Numbered from the stretch's first letter, positions 36,650 through 47,681 are shown. The stretch is 64,000 bases of DNA from Rhodococcus sp. IEGM 1381 (GCF_030056795.1 NZ_JASHKQ010000001.1:1364001-1428000), one strand, 5' to 3'. Translations and numbers: made by a program. Notes: generated by a model not told the origin, from the letters alone.

Positions 36650-37144
36650 ATGCGACGTCTTGCCCGCACATCGATCCTGGCCTCGACGGCCGCCCTGGCC
36701 GCCGGCATCGGTGCGGTCGTCCTCGTGCCCATGGCCTCGGCCGAGCCCGAGCCCGCTATGCCCCTCGGCTCCGCAGTTCTCGAAAGCCCCGACCTGGTGG
36801 TCACCATGGCCGCTGTCTGCGACACCACGGCGGAGGACGCACCCGAAGGCGGCGTCGTCGCACTGCAGGTGAAGGTCGACAACAAGGGCACGGACGACGC
36901 GTCGAACGTCAATGTCAATTACGGTGCGCTGCCGGGCGTCCAGGGCCAGAACAACGAGAAGACCATCAAGGCAGGCGAAGCTGCGACGTACACCGTGCCC
37001 TCCGTCGATCGTGAATGGGTCGCTCGTCCCGCCGGTGCCGCCGCCTTCGCCAGTGCACTCGATGCCGACTTCATGAACAACATCACCGCAGGGCTGCTCA
37101 GCCACAGCTGCATCCCTGCGCCGGTGGAAGAGCCAGCCGAGTAA
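36650..37144 (+). CDS. Small secreted protein with CARDB-like beta domain
   Basis: 164 residues with a Sec signal peptide (MRRLARTSILASTAALAAGI, cleavage after ASA). The mature part is acidic, with a beta-sandwich-like stretch VVALQVKVDNKGTDDASNVN that recalls CARDB/DUF11 domains, and two cysteines (AAVCDTT, SHSCIPA) that may form a disulphide. The ATG at 36650 follows AGGAG and begins the signal peptide; an earlier in-frame start would place 25 unrelated residues ahead of it. Function unknown. Confidence 0.7.
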   Translation: MRRLARTSILASTAALAAGIGAVVLVPMASAEPEPAMPLGSAVLESPDLVVTMAAVCDTTAEDAPEGGVVALQVKVDNKGTDDASNVNVNYGALPGVQGQNNEKTIKAGEAATYTVPSVDREWVARPAGAAAFASALDADFMNNITAGLLSHSCIPAPVEEPAE

Positions 37145-37212
37145 ATCTGTTCGAGAACTTTCTCCCCGCTGCGCCGCGACGATCCACGTGATCGTCGCGG
37201 CGTACTGCTTTG

Positions 37213-37257
37213 GAGGGGCTTCGCCCCATATGAGCGGAAGTTCGTAGCAGGGGTCGA
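37213..37257 (+). repeat. Family A intergenic repeat, partial copy
   Basis: 45 bp aligning without gaps to 3981-4025 (38 of 45 identical), with the 3' part from TTCGTAGCAGGGGTCGA invariant. The right-hand inverted end seen in the full copy is not clearly present here. Confidence 0.7.
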
Positions 37258-37332
37258 AGTTCCGTGCACATGCGCGCAGCGCTCCTCCCCGGGAACAAAT
37301 TCGCCACATCCTCCGTTGTGCAGGTAAGCAGC

Positions 37333-37353
37333 CTTGAGTGGATGAGGCTCAAG
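37333..37353. promoter_or_regulatory. HAIR operator 1 (HspR site) upstream of dnaK
   Basis: CTTGAGT-N7-GCTCAAG, one mismatch from the actinobacterial HAIR consensus CTTGAGT-N7-ACTCAAG bound by HspR. It lies just upstream of TTGACG at 37361. Confidence 0.88.
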
Positions 37354-37387
37354 TTGGAAGTTGACGCGATAGATCGCGTTGTGCAAA

Positions 37388-37408
37388 CTTGAGCGGAGTT
37401 CGCTCACC
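37388..37408. promoter_or_regulatory. HAIR operator 2 (HspR site) upstream of dnaK
   Basis: CTTGAGC-N7-GCTCACC, a weaker HAIR box 55 bp downstream of the first and overlapping the expected -10/+1 region. Two sites around the promoter would allow cooperative HspR repression relieved on heat shock. Confidence 0.75.
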
Positions 37409-37445
37409 CAGGGACGCAGTCCACGCAATAACAGGAGGAAACATT

Positions 37446-39286
<1,841 letters not shown>

Positions 39287-39290
<4 letters not shown>

Positions 39291-39916
39291 CGTCGGACAA
39301 CACCGAGCAAGAACCGGTCACTTTCGTGGACAAGCGAAAGATCGATCCCGAGACCGGTGAAGTACGGGAAGGTGACGCAGTTCCGGAGCCCCTCGTGGGC
39401 ACCGGGGCTGCGCCCCAGCCCGACTCGGTGGACGACGGGACCGTCGACGGTGACGTAGTGGAAGATCCTCGCGACACGCAGGTTGCAGAGCTCACCGCAG
39501 ATCTGCAGCGCGTGTCGGCGGAGTATGCCAACTACCGGCGTCGCACCGACCGGGAGAAGCAGACCGGAGCGGAGAACGCGAAGGCGTCCGTCGTCTCGCA
39601 GTTGCTTCCGGTTCTCGATGATCTCGAGCGAGCTCGTCAGCACGGCGATCTCGAAACCGGACCGCTCAAGGCAGTGGCAGACAAGCTGGCAGGGGTGTTC
39701 TCGAACATCGGCCTGACCACTTTCGGAGCCGAGGGCGACGCCTTCGACCCGGCCATCCACGAAGCCGTCTCCCACGAGGGCGACGGCAGCAGTCCGGTCG
39801 TCGGAACGCTGATGCGTCCGGGCTACAAGCTCGGCGAGCGCGTTCTGCGGACCGCGATGGTCGGCGTCGTCGATGCACAACAAGAATCGGATGCACCTGC
39901 GTCCGACGAGCAGTAA
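39287..39916 (+). CDS. grpE: Nucleotide exchange factor GrpE
   Basis: 209 residues with a disordered acidic N-terminus, the long helix ([20 protein letters not shown]) and the C-terminal beta-wing with [16 protein letters not shown] and [15 protein letters not shown]. It releases ADP from DnaK. The start is a GTG whose last two bases begin the dnaK TGA (GTGA overlap), so it is coupled to dnaK. Confidence 0.96.
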
Positions 39917-39947
39917 AGAGAAATAGCGCGAGAGGAGGAAACGCCCG

Positions 39948-41135
39948 GTGAGCCAGCGGGAGTGGATCGAGAAGGACTTCTACAAGGAGCTGGGCGTTTC
40001 CTCCAGCGCGACTGCAGAAGAGATCAAGAAGGCGTACCGAAAGTTGGCCCGGGACAACCATCCCGACGCCAATCCCGGCAACGCCTCGGCCGAGAACAAG
40101 TTCAAGGCGGTCAGTGAGGCACATGCCGTCCTGGCCGACCCGGCCAAGCGCAAGGAATACGACGAAGCACGACGGCTGTTCGCCTCGGGCGGGTTCGGTA
40201 GCCGCGGAGCTGGTGGCGGCGGTGGATTCTCGCCCGGTGCAGGCGGATTCGGCGGTGGCGGCCAGACCTTCGATGTCGGTGACATCTTCGGTCAAGGTGG
40301 CGGCGTCGACGGCGGAATCGGCGATCTCTTCGGTGGCCTGTTCAACCGCGGTGGCGCGCAGCAGCGCCCCCAGAGCAACCGGCCCCGACGCGGCAGCGAC
40401 GTAGAAACCGAGACCTCGCTGCAGTTCCGTGAAGCGGCACAGGGCGTTACGGTTCCCTTGAAGTTGACCAGCCCGTCCTCGTGCACCACCTGCCACGGCA
40501 GTGGCGCGAAGCCCGGAACCAGCCCACGCGTATGCCCCAAATGCAACGGCCAAGGCGTCGTCAACCGTAACCAAGGCGCGTTCGGCTTCAGCGAGCCGTG
40601 CGACGACTGCCGTGGAACCGGGTCCATCATCGACGACCCGTGCGTCGACTGCCGCGGCACCGGAGTGCAGAACCGCACCCGCACCATCACTGTGCGTGTA
40701 CCGGCCGGCATCAGCGACGGCCAGAAAGTGCGCCTCGCCGGTCAGGGCGAAGCGGGTCTGCGCGGAGCGCCATCGGGCGACCTGTTCGTGACGGTACGGG
40801 TCAAGCCCGACAAGGTGTTCGGCCGCACAGGCGACGATCTGACCGTTACCGTGCCGGTGAGTTACGGCGAACTGGTGCTCGGTACAACGCTGTCTGTGCC
40901 CACCCTCGAGGGTCGCGTCGGAGTGAAGGTGCCTCCGGGAACCGTCGACGGCCGAGTGCTTCGGGTGCGTGGCCGCGGTGTCCCGAAGAAATCCGGTACC
41001 GGTGATCTGATGGTTACCGTCAAAGTTGCCGTCCCGCAGAAACTGGACGATGCTGCTACCGACGCTCTGAAGAACTATCTGGAAGCCGAGAAGGCCAGCG
41101 GATTCGACCCGCGGGCCGGGTGGGCAGGTGTGTGA
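39948..41135 (+). CDS. dnaJ: Co-chaperone DnaJ
   Basis: 395 residues. J domain with HPD in DNHPDANPG, a Gly/Phe-rich linker, four CxxCxGxG zinc modules ([32 protein letters not shown]) and the C-terminal substrate domains. This is the HspR-operon DnaJ1 type. A GTG start at 39948 follows AGGAGGA at 39932-39938. It stimulates DnaK ATP hydrolysis and delivers clients. Its stop TGA overlaps the hspR ATG by one base. Confidence 0.96.
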   Translation: MSQREWIEKDFYKELGVSSSATAEEIKKAYRKLARDNHPDANPGNASAENKFKAVSEAHAVLADPAKRKEYDEARRLFASGGFGSRGAGGGGGFSPGAGGFGGGGQTFDVGDIFGQGGGVDGGIGDLFGGLFNRGGAQQRPQSNRPRRGSDVETETSLQFREAAQGVTVPLKLTSPSSCTTCHGSGAKPGTSPRVCPKCNGQGVVNRNQGAFGFSEPCDDCRGTGSIIDDPCVDCRGTGVQNRTRTITVRVPAGISDGQKVRLAGQGEAGLRGAPSGDLFVTVRVKPDKVFGRTGDDLTVTVPVSYGELVLGTTLSVPTLEGRVGVKVPPGTVDGRVLRVRGRGVPKKSGTGDLMVTVKVAVPQKLDDAATDALKNYLEAEKASGFDPRAGWAGV

Positions 41136-41551
41136 TGTCGGTCCCTCCCGAGGGCGGATCTTCGAAAGCCGGTGGCGGACAAGCTGATCCCGACGCCCAG
41201 ATCTTCGTGATCTCGGTGGCGGCACAGCTGGCCGGTATGCACGCGCAGACGCTGCGCACCTACGACAGGCTCGGACTGGTCACCCCGCACCGGACCACCG
41301 GCGGCGGGCGACGCTACTCCCCGCGTGACGTCGCACTGCTTCGTGAAGTGCAGCGACTCTCGCAGGACGAGGGCGTCAACCTCGCCGGCATCAAGCGCAT
41401 CATCGAGCTCACCAATCAGGTCGAGGCTCTGCAGTCTCGCATCAGCGAGCTGGCCCAGGAGTTGGCCACCGTGCACGCCAGCTATCGCCGGGACCTGGTG
41501 CCGATTCAACGTAACGCCCTGGTGGTCTGGAAGCCGAAGCACCAGCGCTAG
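41135..41551 (+). CDS. hspR: Heat-shock repressor HspR (MerR family)
   Basis: 138 residues. The MerR-type winged helix includes FVISVAAQLAGMHAQTLRTY, RLGLVTPHRTTGGGRRY, followed by a dimerising coiled coil (ELTNQVEALQSRISELAQEL) and a basic C-terminus. It binds HAIR boxes such as those at 37333 and 37388 and represses this operon, closing an autoregulatory loop with DnaK. Start taken as the ATG overlapping the dnaJ stop (TGATG); a GTG 15 bases earlier is possible. Confidence 0.95.
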   Translation: MSVPPEGGSSKAGGGQADPDAQIFVISVAAQLAGMHAQTLRTYDRLGLVTPHRTTGGGRRYSPRDVALLREVQRLSQDEGVNLAGIKRIIELTNQVEALQSRISELAQELATVHASYRRDLVPIQRNALVVWKPKHQR

Positions 41552-41569
41552 GTTCGCTGCCTCTCTGCG

Positions 41570-41589
41570 GCAAACGCGCGTGCATTTGC
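41570..41589. promoter_or_regulatory. 20-bp quasi-palindrome between hspR and the oxidoreductase gene
   Basis: GCAAACGCGCGTGCATTTGC pairs with itself at 8 of 10 positions per arm. It could be an operator for the downstream oxidoreductase gene or a weak terminator for the dnaK operon. No T-tract follows. Confidence 0.35.
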
Positions 41590-41623
41590 GAGACACCCGG
41601 TGCCGACCCCTATCCTGGTCGGC

Positions 41624-42370
41624 ATGCAGGCGTGGAGTTCGACGGTCGTTCAGTATCACCGCCTTCGGAATGATCTCGCCGTGATCAGACTCGAAGGCGA
41701 CGCTGTGCCGTTCACGGCAGGCCAGTCGGTGTCCGTGACAGTTCCCCAGAATTCTGCTCTGACGCGGCGATACTCACCCGCGCTGCCACCCTCGCTCGAC
41801 GGCAAACTTGAATTCCACGTCCGGGCCGTTCCAGCAGGGTGGGTGAGCGGGTCCATCGTCAACGAGACGCGGCCAGGGGATATCTGGCAGATCAGTGATC
41901 CGAAAGGCGGTCTGCATGTCGACGACTCGGGCCGCGACGTTGTCATGATCGCAGGCGGCACCGGCCTCGCTCCGTTGCGGGCGATTCTGCTCGACCTCAC
42001 GCGCTGGGACCAGCCACCGAACGTGACGCTGTTCGTCGGCTGCAAGTCTCCCCGCGACCTGTATGCCGGCGACATGCTGTGGTTGATGGCGGCGGAGTTC
42101 CCGTGGTTGACCGTCGTTCCCGTCGTCGACCAACTGCACGAGCCGTGGGCATCGGATCGATGGAACGATCGCATTCATGCCGAAATCGGTTCCACCACAG
42201 CGTTCTTCGAGCCCGAGCACTGTTGGGAAGGCAGTGTGGCCGACGTCGTCGCCACACAGGGGCCATTCCCGGACAGCCAAATTCTGGTGTGCGGATCCCC
42301 GGGAATGGAAGCAGCGACCGTGCGCGCACTTGTCGAGACCGGCACCCCAGTCGAGGCCATCCGCCGTTGA
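41624..42370 (+). CDS. FAD/NAD(P)-binding oxidoreductase (FNR-like)
   Basis: About 248 residues. FAD-binding barrel with RRYSPA, then the NAD(P) domain with IAGGTGLAPLRA and VCGSPGM. This is the two-domain reductase module found in flavohaemoglobins and toluate/benzoate dioxygenase reductases, but with no globin or ferredoxin domain attached, so it presumably serves a separate electron acceptor. The ATG at 41624 gives MQAWSSTVVQYHRL, a natural barrel start; a GTG at 41600 would add eight residues. It lies immediately after hspR, so stress-linked expression is possible. Confidence 0.8.
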   Translation: MQAWSSTVVQYHRLRNDLAVIRLEGDAVPFTAGQSVSVTVPQNSALTRRYSPALPPSLDGKLEFHVRAVPAGWVSGSIVNETRPGDIWQISDPKGGLHVDDSGRDVVMIAGGTGLAPLRAILLDLTRWDQPPNVTLFVGCKSPRDLYAGDMLWLMAAEFPWLTVVPVVDQLHEPWASDRWNDRIHAEIGSTTAFFEPEHCWEGSVADVVATQGPFPDSQILVCGSPGMEAATVRALVETGTPVEAIRR

Positions 42371-42387
42371 AGCACCGTCCAAAGAAG

Positions 42388-42789
42388 TCAGGGAAGCTGC
42401 AGAATCCGTCGCAGATGTGCCAGATCCGTTTCTGACACCGTCGTGAATTCCGGCGGCGGGGCGTCGGCGATTGTTCTGGCTTTCTCGGCAAGGCGGCGGC
42501 CGGCATCGGTGAGCCCGATGATGCGGCGTCGGCGATCCTCAGGATCTTCGGTGCGCATCACCAATTCGCGCTTCTCGAGCTCGCGAACGTTGAGGGAGAC
42601 GTACGGCGCATCGGACGCGAGAATCTCGGCCAGCTCGGTCACCGTCCGATCACCCGCGAGCAATTTGGTGAGCAATTTCGCCCGCAGAAAGCTCATGCCG
42701 GTGGCATCGGCGACGGCCCGTCGGGTGTCATGTTTCTCGAGCATCAGTGAGCGCATCTCGCGCCATATGTGGGCCGCTTCGCTCGTCAT
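42388..42789 (-). CDS. MarR-family regulator
   Basis: 133 residues with a MarR winged helix (ATGMSFLRAKLLTKLLAGDR, VTELAEILASDAPYVSLNVREL) and the wing with TEDPEDRRRRIIGLTDAGRR. Its ATG overlaps the stop of the MFS transporter gene upstream (ATGA), so it is made together with the pump it probably represses, with the palindrome at 44219 as the likely site. The upstream in-frame start at 42897 lies inside the transporter gene and is not credible. Confidence 0.9.
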   Translation of the reverse strand: MTSEAAHIWREMRSLMLEKHDTRRAVADATGMSFLRAKLLTKLLAGDRTVTELAEILASDAPYVSLNVRELEKRELVMRTEDPEDRRRRIIGLTDAGRRLAEKARTIADAPPPEFTTVSETDLAHLRRILQLP

Positions 42790-44213
42790 ACGAGCACCGG
42801 CTGATCGATACGATCGGCGGTCGAGCGGGCCCACCGGCCGGTGGTGACCAAGGCGAGCACGGTGACGACCACTCCTGCGCCTGCGATGACGAACCACGCG
42901 GGCACGGCAGCGGCGGTGAAACCGTCGGAGATCTCACCGACGATGCTCGCGGTGACGATGGAGCCGACGACGGCCACGCCGAGTGACTGACCCACCTGCC
43001 TGCTGGTCGATGCAATGGCGGACGCCACTCCGGCCTGGCTGCGCGGCATTCCGGACACCGCCGTGTTGGTGATCGGAGCGTTGACCATGCCGAAGGATAT
43101 TCCGAAGATCACGTATGCGACCGCCAGCCACGCGAACGACGTCGTCGGAGTCAGTCGGGTGAGCATCAGCGCCGAGGCCACGAAGCCGACACCGGCGACG
43201 AGAAGCGGTATGCGCGCACCCAGAGTGCCGACGATGCGGCCGGAGATCGGCGCGAAGATCAGCGTCATCAAGGCCATCGGCAGAGTGCAAAGACCGGCGT
43301 GTAACGGCGAGTAGCCGCGCACGTCCTGCAAGTAAAGGGTGTTGAGGAACAGGAATCCGCCGAGGGACGCGAATGCGCACACCGCTATCACTGTCGCCCC
43401 GCTGAAGGGCGCGCTACGGAAGAACCTCAGTTGGATCAGCGGTTCCTCGATACGAGACTCGACCACCAGCAGTCCGACGAGGGAGCCGACGGCAATGGCT
43501 CCGGTGAGCACGATCAGCGGCGATCCCCAGCCTTTCGCGGGTCCCTCGATGATGGTGAACACCAGAGAGGCGAGGAACGCAAAGATGAGGAACTGACCGG
43601 CCGGATCGAACGTCCTCGCGTGCTCGGCTTTGGACTCGGGGACGAATTTGAGCGTCATCGCCAGCGCGAAGATGCCAACGGGGACGTTGATCCAGAAGAT
43701 GGACTGCCACCCGGCAGCGGTGACGAGGACGCCGCCGAGAGCGGGGCCCGCAGACATCGAGATCCCGACGACGGCACCCCACATTCCGATGGCTCCGGCG
43801 CGTTCCTTCGGGTCGGTGAAGGTGTTGGTGATGATCGACATCGCGACGGGATTCATCATCGAACCGCCGACGGCCTGAAGCATGCGGAAGGCGACGAGCC
43901 AGCCGAGCGACGGTGCGATGCTGCACAGCAGGGAGCCGAGGACGAATGTTCCGGTGCCGATGAGGAGGAAGCGCTTGCGGCCGTACTTGTCGGCCATTGA
44001 ACCAGCGAGCATCAGTAGCGAGGCCACGACCAGCGTGTACGCGTCGATGATCCACTGCAGGCCCGATACCGAAGCGTTCAGATCGGCGCGCATCGACGGC
44101 AGCGCAACGTTGACGATCGTGTTGTCGGTGGTGACGAGAAACAGGCTCAGGCAGCAGATGCCGAGTACGAGGTACCGGTGTCGTCGAGTCAACTCGGCCA
44201 TGTCCACCTCCAC
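42786..44213 (-). CDS. MFS drug efflux transporter, DHA2 (14-span) family
   Basis: 475 residues with about 14 membrane spans. The DHA2/EmrB-QacA motifs are visible: motif A GSMADKYGRKR, motif C-like MWGAVVGISMSAGPALGGV and the first-helix TTDNTIVNVALPSM. A proton-driven exporter of hydrophobic drugs or metabolites; substrate not predictable. It forms a two-gene operon with the MarR regulator. Confidence 0.92.
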   Translation of the reverse strand: MEVDMAELTRRHRYLVLGICCLSLFLVTTDNTIVNVALPSMRADLNASVSGLQWIIDAYTLVVASLLMLAGSMADKYGRKRFLLIGTGTFVLGSLLCSIAPSLGWLVAFRMLQAVGGSMMNPVAMSIITNTFTDPKERAGAIGMWGAVVGISMSAGPALGGVLVTAAGWQSIFWINVPVGIFALAMTLKFVPESKAEHARTFDPAGQFLIFAFLASLVFTIIEGPAKGWGSPLIVLTGAIAVGSLVGLLVVESRIEEPLIQLRFFRSAPFSGATVIAVCAFASLGGFLFLNTLYLQDVRGYSPLHAGLCTLPMALMTLIFAPISGRIVGTLGARIPLLVAGVGFVASALMLTRLTPTTSFAWLAVAYVIFGISFGMVNAPITNTAVSGMPRSQAGVASAIASTSRQVGQSLGVAVVGSIVTASIVGEISDGFTAAAVPAWFVIAGAGVVVTVLALVTTGRWARSTADRIDQPVLV

Positions 44214-44218
44214 GTGAT

Positions 44219-44238
44219 TAGTTGTATATCTATAACTA
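44219..44238. promoter_or_regulatory. Probable MarR operator
   Basis: TAGTTGTATATCTATAACTA is an AT-rich dyad (8 of 10 arm positions pair) a few bases upstream of the transporter start, in an otherwise GC-rich region. Size and placement fit a MarR-family site overlapping the promoter. Confidence 0.65.
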
Positions 44239-44355
44239 TTACATGAGTACTCCTAATTTGTTCGCCGAGCAAGTGAGTGCGCGCAGGTGCGTGCCCGATA
44301 GGGTGTGTGTCACAGACTTGCTCGAACCCGATCGCTCGCCGAATGGAGAACAACA

Positions 44356-44586
44356 GTGGCTTCCGAGATCGCACCAGGCGACCTGGTTCAGGCGTCCGGG
44401 CACGCCGGCCCGTGGAAGGTGCTCGAGATTCGTCAGGGTTTGGCGTTGCTCGAACATCACGACGGGCATCGGTTGTCGGTGCGCACCACCACGGTCGAGG
44501 TAGTACGCAAGGCGTCGAACAGCGGGGGTTCGACTCCGCAGGCCGAGGCGGAGAGCGAGAGCCCCTCGCTGTTCGACGAGAGCTGA
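44356..44586 (+). CDS. Small hypothetical protein, possible KOW/SH3-like fold
   Basis: 76 residues beginning at a GTG with GGAGA six bases upstream. The first 45 residues alternate short strands (PGDLVQASGHAGPWKVLEIR, LALLEHHDGHRLSVRT), like a small SH3-type barrel, and the rest is an acidic, disordered tail ending SLFDES. No family recognised. It ends close to the convergent rsgA gene. Confidence 0.65.
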   Translation: MASEIAPGDLVQASGHAGPWKVLEIRQGLALLEHHDGHRLSVRTTTVEVVRKASNSGGSTPQAEAESESPSLFDES

Positions 44587-44587
44587 C

Positions 44588-45613
44588 CTACCTCACCCTG
44601 CCTTCGGCTGCGTATTTTCGGCGCAGCGATTTCGAGATCTGCTTGTACTCACGCAGCTTTTCGTTGCGAGCTCGGGCGTCGTGCCTCGAGGTGGCCCAGG
44701 CGTTCTCCCGCAGCAGCTTTCGGTAGTTGCCGAGTCTGCGTTCGGTGAGCTCGCCCGCGTCGACGGCGGCAAGCACCGCGCATCCGGGCTCGCGTTCGTG
44801 CGCACAGTCACCGAACCGGCACAGTGCGGCCAGTTCTTCGATGTCGGAAAAGGCGCTCGCCACAGCATCTTCCGATCCCTGGATACCCACTGACCGCAGA
44901 CCCGGTGTATCCAGGAGGACGAGGCCGGACGTCGGAATCGGCACCAACTCCCGATGCACCGTCGTGTGCCTGCCTTTGCCGTCGGCGTCGCGGGTGGCAC
45001 CGGTGGCGAAAGCCGAACCGCCCAGAAGAGCGTTGCCGAGCGTCGACTTTCCGGATCCCGACGGCCCGATCAGTGCGACCGTGCCTCGCAGATGTCCTGT
45101 CAGTGAGTCGATTCCGCCCGTCGACACAGCGCTCGTGCTGCATACGGTGACACCCGGTGCGGCGGCCAGTATTCGTTCTTCGTCGACGCTGCCGCTGTCG
45201 TTCTTGGTGATCGCGAGAACGGGGACGCCGCCGCTGCCCCAGGCGAGGGTGATGTAGCGCTCGACGCGACCGAGGTCGAGGGCCGTGTCCGACGCGACGG
45301 TGACCACGACGGTATCGACGTTGGCTCCGAGAACCTGTGTCTCGGAGGTGGATCCGGCGGAGGCGCGTTCGATGGCCGTCCGGCGGGGGAGAACTGCATC
45401 AAGCGTGAAACTCTGACCGAGGCGTGGGTCCAGGGTCACCCAGTCGCCGGTGCAGGTATTGCTACCGGTGCATCGGACGATGCCGCTGTCGGTGACGGCG
45501 TCGAACTCACCGCGGTCGACGCGTACGACGCGGGCGAGAACTTTTTCCTGAGAATGCTTTTCGAATTCGGTCAGCCAGTGCTGATCGAGACCGTAATGGT
45601 CGAGTGGAGACAT
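44588..45613 (-). CDS. rsgA: Ribosome small-subunit GTPase RsgA
   Basis: 341 residues with the circularly permuted GTPase order: OB-fold (about 20-75), G4 TKND (136-139), then G1 GPSGSGKS (183-190) and G3 DTPG (235-238), and a C-terminal zinc site Cys265, Cys270, His272, Cys278. RsgA helps late 30S subunit maturation. The G4 motif is TKND in place of the usual NKxD, as in some actinobacterial copies. Basic helices at the C-terminus probably bind rRNA. Confidence 0.93.
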   Translation of the reverse strand: MSPLDHYGLDQHWLTEFEKHSQEKVLARVVRVDRGEFDAVTDSGIVRCTGSNTCTGDWVTLDPRLGQSFTLDAVLPRRTAIERASAGSTSETQVLGANVDTVVVTVASDTALDLGRVERYITLAWGSGGVPVLAITKNDSGSVDEERILAAAPGVTVCSTSAVSTGGIDSLTGHLRGTVALIGPSGSGKSTLGNALLGGSAFATGATRDADGKGRHTTVHRELVPIPTSGLVLLDTPGLRSVGIQGSEDAVASAFSDIEELAALCRFGDCAHEREPGCAVLAAVDAGELTERRLGNYRKLLRENAWATSRHDARARNEKLREYKQISKSLRRKYAAEGRVR

Positions 45614-46184
45614 GCGAGATCCTTCGGGGAGGAGGAACGAGGGCTCGGGGGTGTTGTCGTCCAGGTGGCCACGATGCCCACCTCCTCACTGAAAACGCAT
45701 GAAAAAACCGTCGACGGAACGCTAACAGCCGTCGCGGGTGTCAGGACAGCGATTTATCGTTCGGGGTGGGCATTCCGGCGCGGGTGCCACGGCCTCCGAC
45801 GACCTGCTCGAAGTCCTGACGCCCGATGCCGACCGGAGGTAGCTCGGGTAGGAAGTTCAGGCGTTGTCACGGGTCGACGGCACGGTTGCGGTCACCGTTC
45901 GAATCCGGATCCGGCACCGATCTCGCGAAGAACGGTGCCGGGGTGTTCCCGATACCGCCGATCGTCCTGCCTCCCGAGGCGCAGGAAAGTCGTTAGCAGC
46001 GCTCATGGTTCTGGCGCTCACCATGCGTGACCAGGGAATGAATATTTTTAATTTTGTGATGCTTGCCATAGCTCTGTCCAGCGTTTATGTTCGAGTGCGT
46101 TCCAGTTTGAAACCAAACGTGGCAAAGGATTTGAGCAGTCTCCGCTTCCCGGTAGACGAGCCGAGTCATCGACAAGGAGAGCAC
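45614..46184. other. Intergenic region before the transport-catabolism operon
   Basis: About 570 bp with no gene I can support; an open frame runs through its right part but has no coding character or start. An AT-rich patch (about 46030-46060, with AATATTTTTAATTTTGTG) stands out sharply. The operon promoter should lie in the right half, near the palindrome at 46105-46118, and AAGGAGA precedes the first gene. Confidence 0.55.
46105..46118. promoter_or_regulatory. Palindrome upstream of the ABC transporter operon
   Basis: GTTTGAAACCAAAC has perfect 5-base arms around AAAC, 67 bases before the first start codon. It is a candidate operator. LysR and GntR regulators are encoded at the far end of the cluster, but which protein binds here is unknown. 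Confidence 0.35.
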
Positions 46185-47681
46185 ATGAAGTCAGGCATGC
46201 TGGGTTCGCTCAGTGCCTTAGCGGTCGTCGCACTCGCGGCTACCGGATGCGCCGACACGTCGGCCTCCGGCGAGCAGGACGGCACTTTGAGCTACGCGAT
46301 TTCGCTACCGGCATCCACGATGGACCCCGCTCAGGTTCGTGTCGCCGCGGAACTGATCTACCTGCTTCCGGTCTACGACCGACTTGTCGAGGTGAAGCCC
46401 GCCACTGCCGAACTCGCTCCGATGCTCGCGACCGAATGGACCATCGGCGATGACTATGTCGACTTCTCGCTGCGCCAAGGGTTGAACTTCCCGGACGGCG
46501 CTCCGTTCGACGCCGCTGCAGTGAAGGCCAACATCGAGCGGTCGAAGGCCACCGAGGGCAGCGGCGTCGCATCCGACCTCGGAGGGGTCACGACGGCCGA
46601 GGTGATCGACGAGTACACCGTACGCATCAACACCGATGGACCATCGGCATGGTTGCCGGGCATCCTGGGCGGTCGCGCGGGCATGATGGTCGCGCCGTCG
46701 GCCCTCGGCGCGAACCTCGGTGTGAAGCCCATGGGTATCGGAATGTGGACGCTGGATAATTTCGACCCTGCAAAGGTCACCTATACCGCTACAGAAAACT
46801 ACTGGGACGCCGAGGATCAGAAGTCCGACCGTCTGGAGATCCGATTCCTCGCGGATGACAATGCTCGCTTCAACGCATTGCGAACCGGTGAGATCGACAC
46901 CACTTTCATCCGGCCGAATCAAGTGTCAGAAGCCGAAAATTCCGGATTGACAACGAATGTCGTCTCGGCGGCCACGACCTTCCCTTTTCACATCAACACG
47001 GCCCGCTCCGGCTTGAGCGACATTCGTATCCGCCATGCCCTTCAGTACGGCATCGACCGCGCAGCCATTTCTGATCTCGTTCTCGACGGATACTGTGACC
47101 CGAACGAGCAGTTGTTCTCGCCGTCGTCCGGACAGCACTCCGACGCCACGCTGTACCCATACGATCCGGATCGGTCTCGAGCACTGCTCGCCGAAGCAGG
47201 TGCCGAAAATCTGCCACTCGTCATAGGCGTCGCCGACATCGACCAATACCGCACGATGGCCGAGGTCATGCAGTCTCAACTGAACGACGCGGGATTCGAT
47301 GTCTCGGTACAGGTCATGCCCTCAGGTTCGACGCGTGAAAGATTCTCGATCACTCAGGACATAGATCTGGCATTCTCGCCCAGCGGAACGCATGTCGACC
47401 CCTCCCAGGTGTACAGCACCTTCGTCGCCCCCAATGCGCCCTACAACCCAGGCGGAACCACCGACCCGTCGATCGAAGCGCTCGCGAACGAAGCTCTCGG
47501 GGTAAAGGACACGGACTCGCGCAATGCGGTCTACCAAGACATGTCGCTCAAAATCGCAGAGGAAGCAAAGTCACTGACCGTCTGCTCTGCTCGACTGATC
47601 TACGCCTACAACGACTATGTGACCGGTTTCGAGGGCGCACGTGACGCACCACTGATGGAGTTCAGAGGTGTCGCCGGGTGA
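46185..47681 (+). CDS. ABC transporter solute-binding lipoprotein (DppA/OppA family)
   Basis: 498 residues of the family 5 solute-binding proteins. A signal peptide with lipobox-like ALAATGC (cysteine near 21) anchors it to the membrane. Family features include DRLVEVKPATAELAPMLATE, WTIGDDYVDFSLRQGLNFPD and the hinge region FPFHINTARSGLSDIRIRHA. Members carry peptides, but also many other compounds such as nickel, sugars and plant acids. Being first in an operon of acyl-CoA enzymes suggests it delivers the acid that the operon degrades. The ATG at 46185 follows AAGGAGA; frames upstream of it are not coding. Coupled to the permease by GTGA. Confidence 0.9.
   Translation: MKSGMLGSLSALAVVALAATGCADTSASGEQDGTLSYAISLPASTMDPAQVRVAAELIYLLPVYDRLVEVKPATAELAPMLATEWTIGDDYVDFSLRQGLNFPDGAPFDAAAVKANIERSKATEGSGVASDLGGVTTAEVIDEYTVRINTDGPSAWLPGILGGRAGMMVAPSALGANLGVKPMGIGMWTLDNFDPAKVTYTATENYWDAEDQKSDRLEIRFLADDNARFNALRTGEIDTTFIRPNQVSEAENSGLTTNVVSAATTFPFHINTARSGLSDIRIRHALQYGIDRAAISDLVLDGYCDPNEQLFSPSSGQHSDATLYPYDPDRSRALLAEAGAENLPLVIGVADIDQYRTMAEVMQSQLNDAGFDVSVQVMPSGSTRERFSITQDIDLAFSPSGTHVDPSQVYSTFVAPNAPYNPGGTTDPSIEALANEALGVKDTDSRNAVYQDMSLKIAEEAKSLTVCSARLIYAYNDYVTGFEGARDAPLMEFRGVAG

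Larger units (their letters stand above)
37145..37445. other. Spacer before dnaK: repeat, then HspR-regulated promoter
   Basis: About 300 bp without a gene. The left part has an inverted CGACGATCCACGTGATCGTCG (about 37178-37198), a likely terminator stem for the secreted-protein gene. A family A repeat copy (37213-37257) follows. The right part holds two HAIR boxes, a TTGACG -35-like hexamer (37361-37366) and the dnaK AGGAGGA ribosome-binding site. Confidence 0.6.

Noticed and set aside
45864..46184. Extended N-terminus of the ABC binding protein
   Set aside because: The extension crosses an AT-rich non-coding patch, and the ATG at 46185 has an ideal ribosome-binding site and begins the lipoprotein signal peptide.
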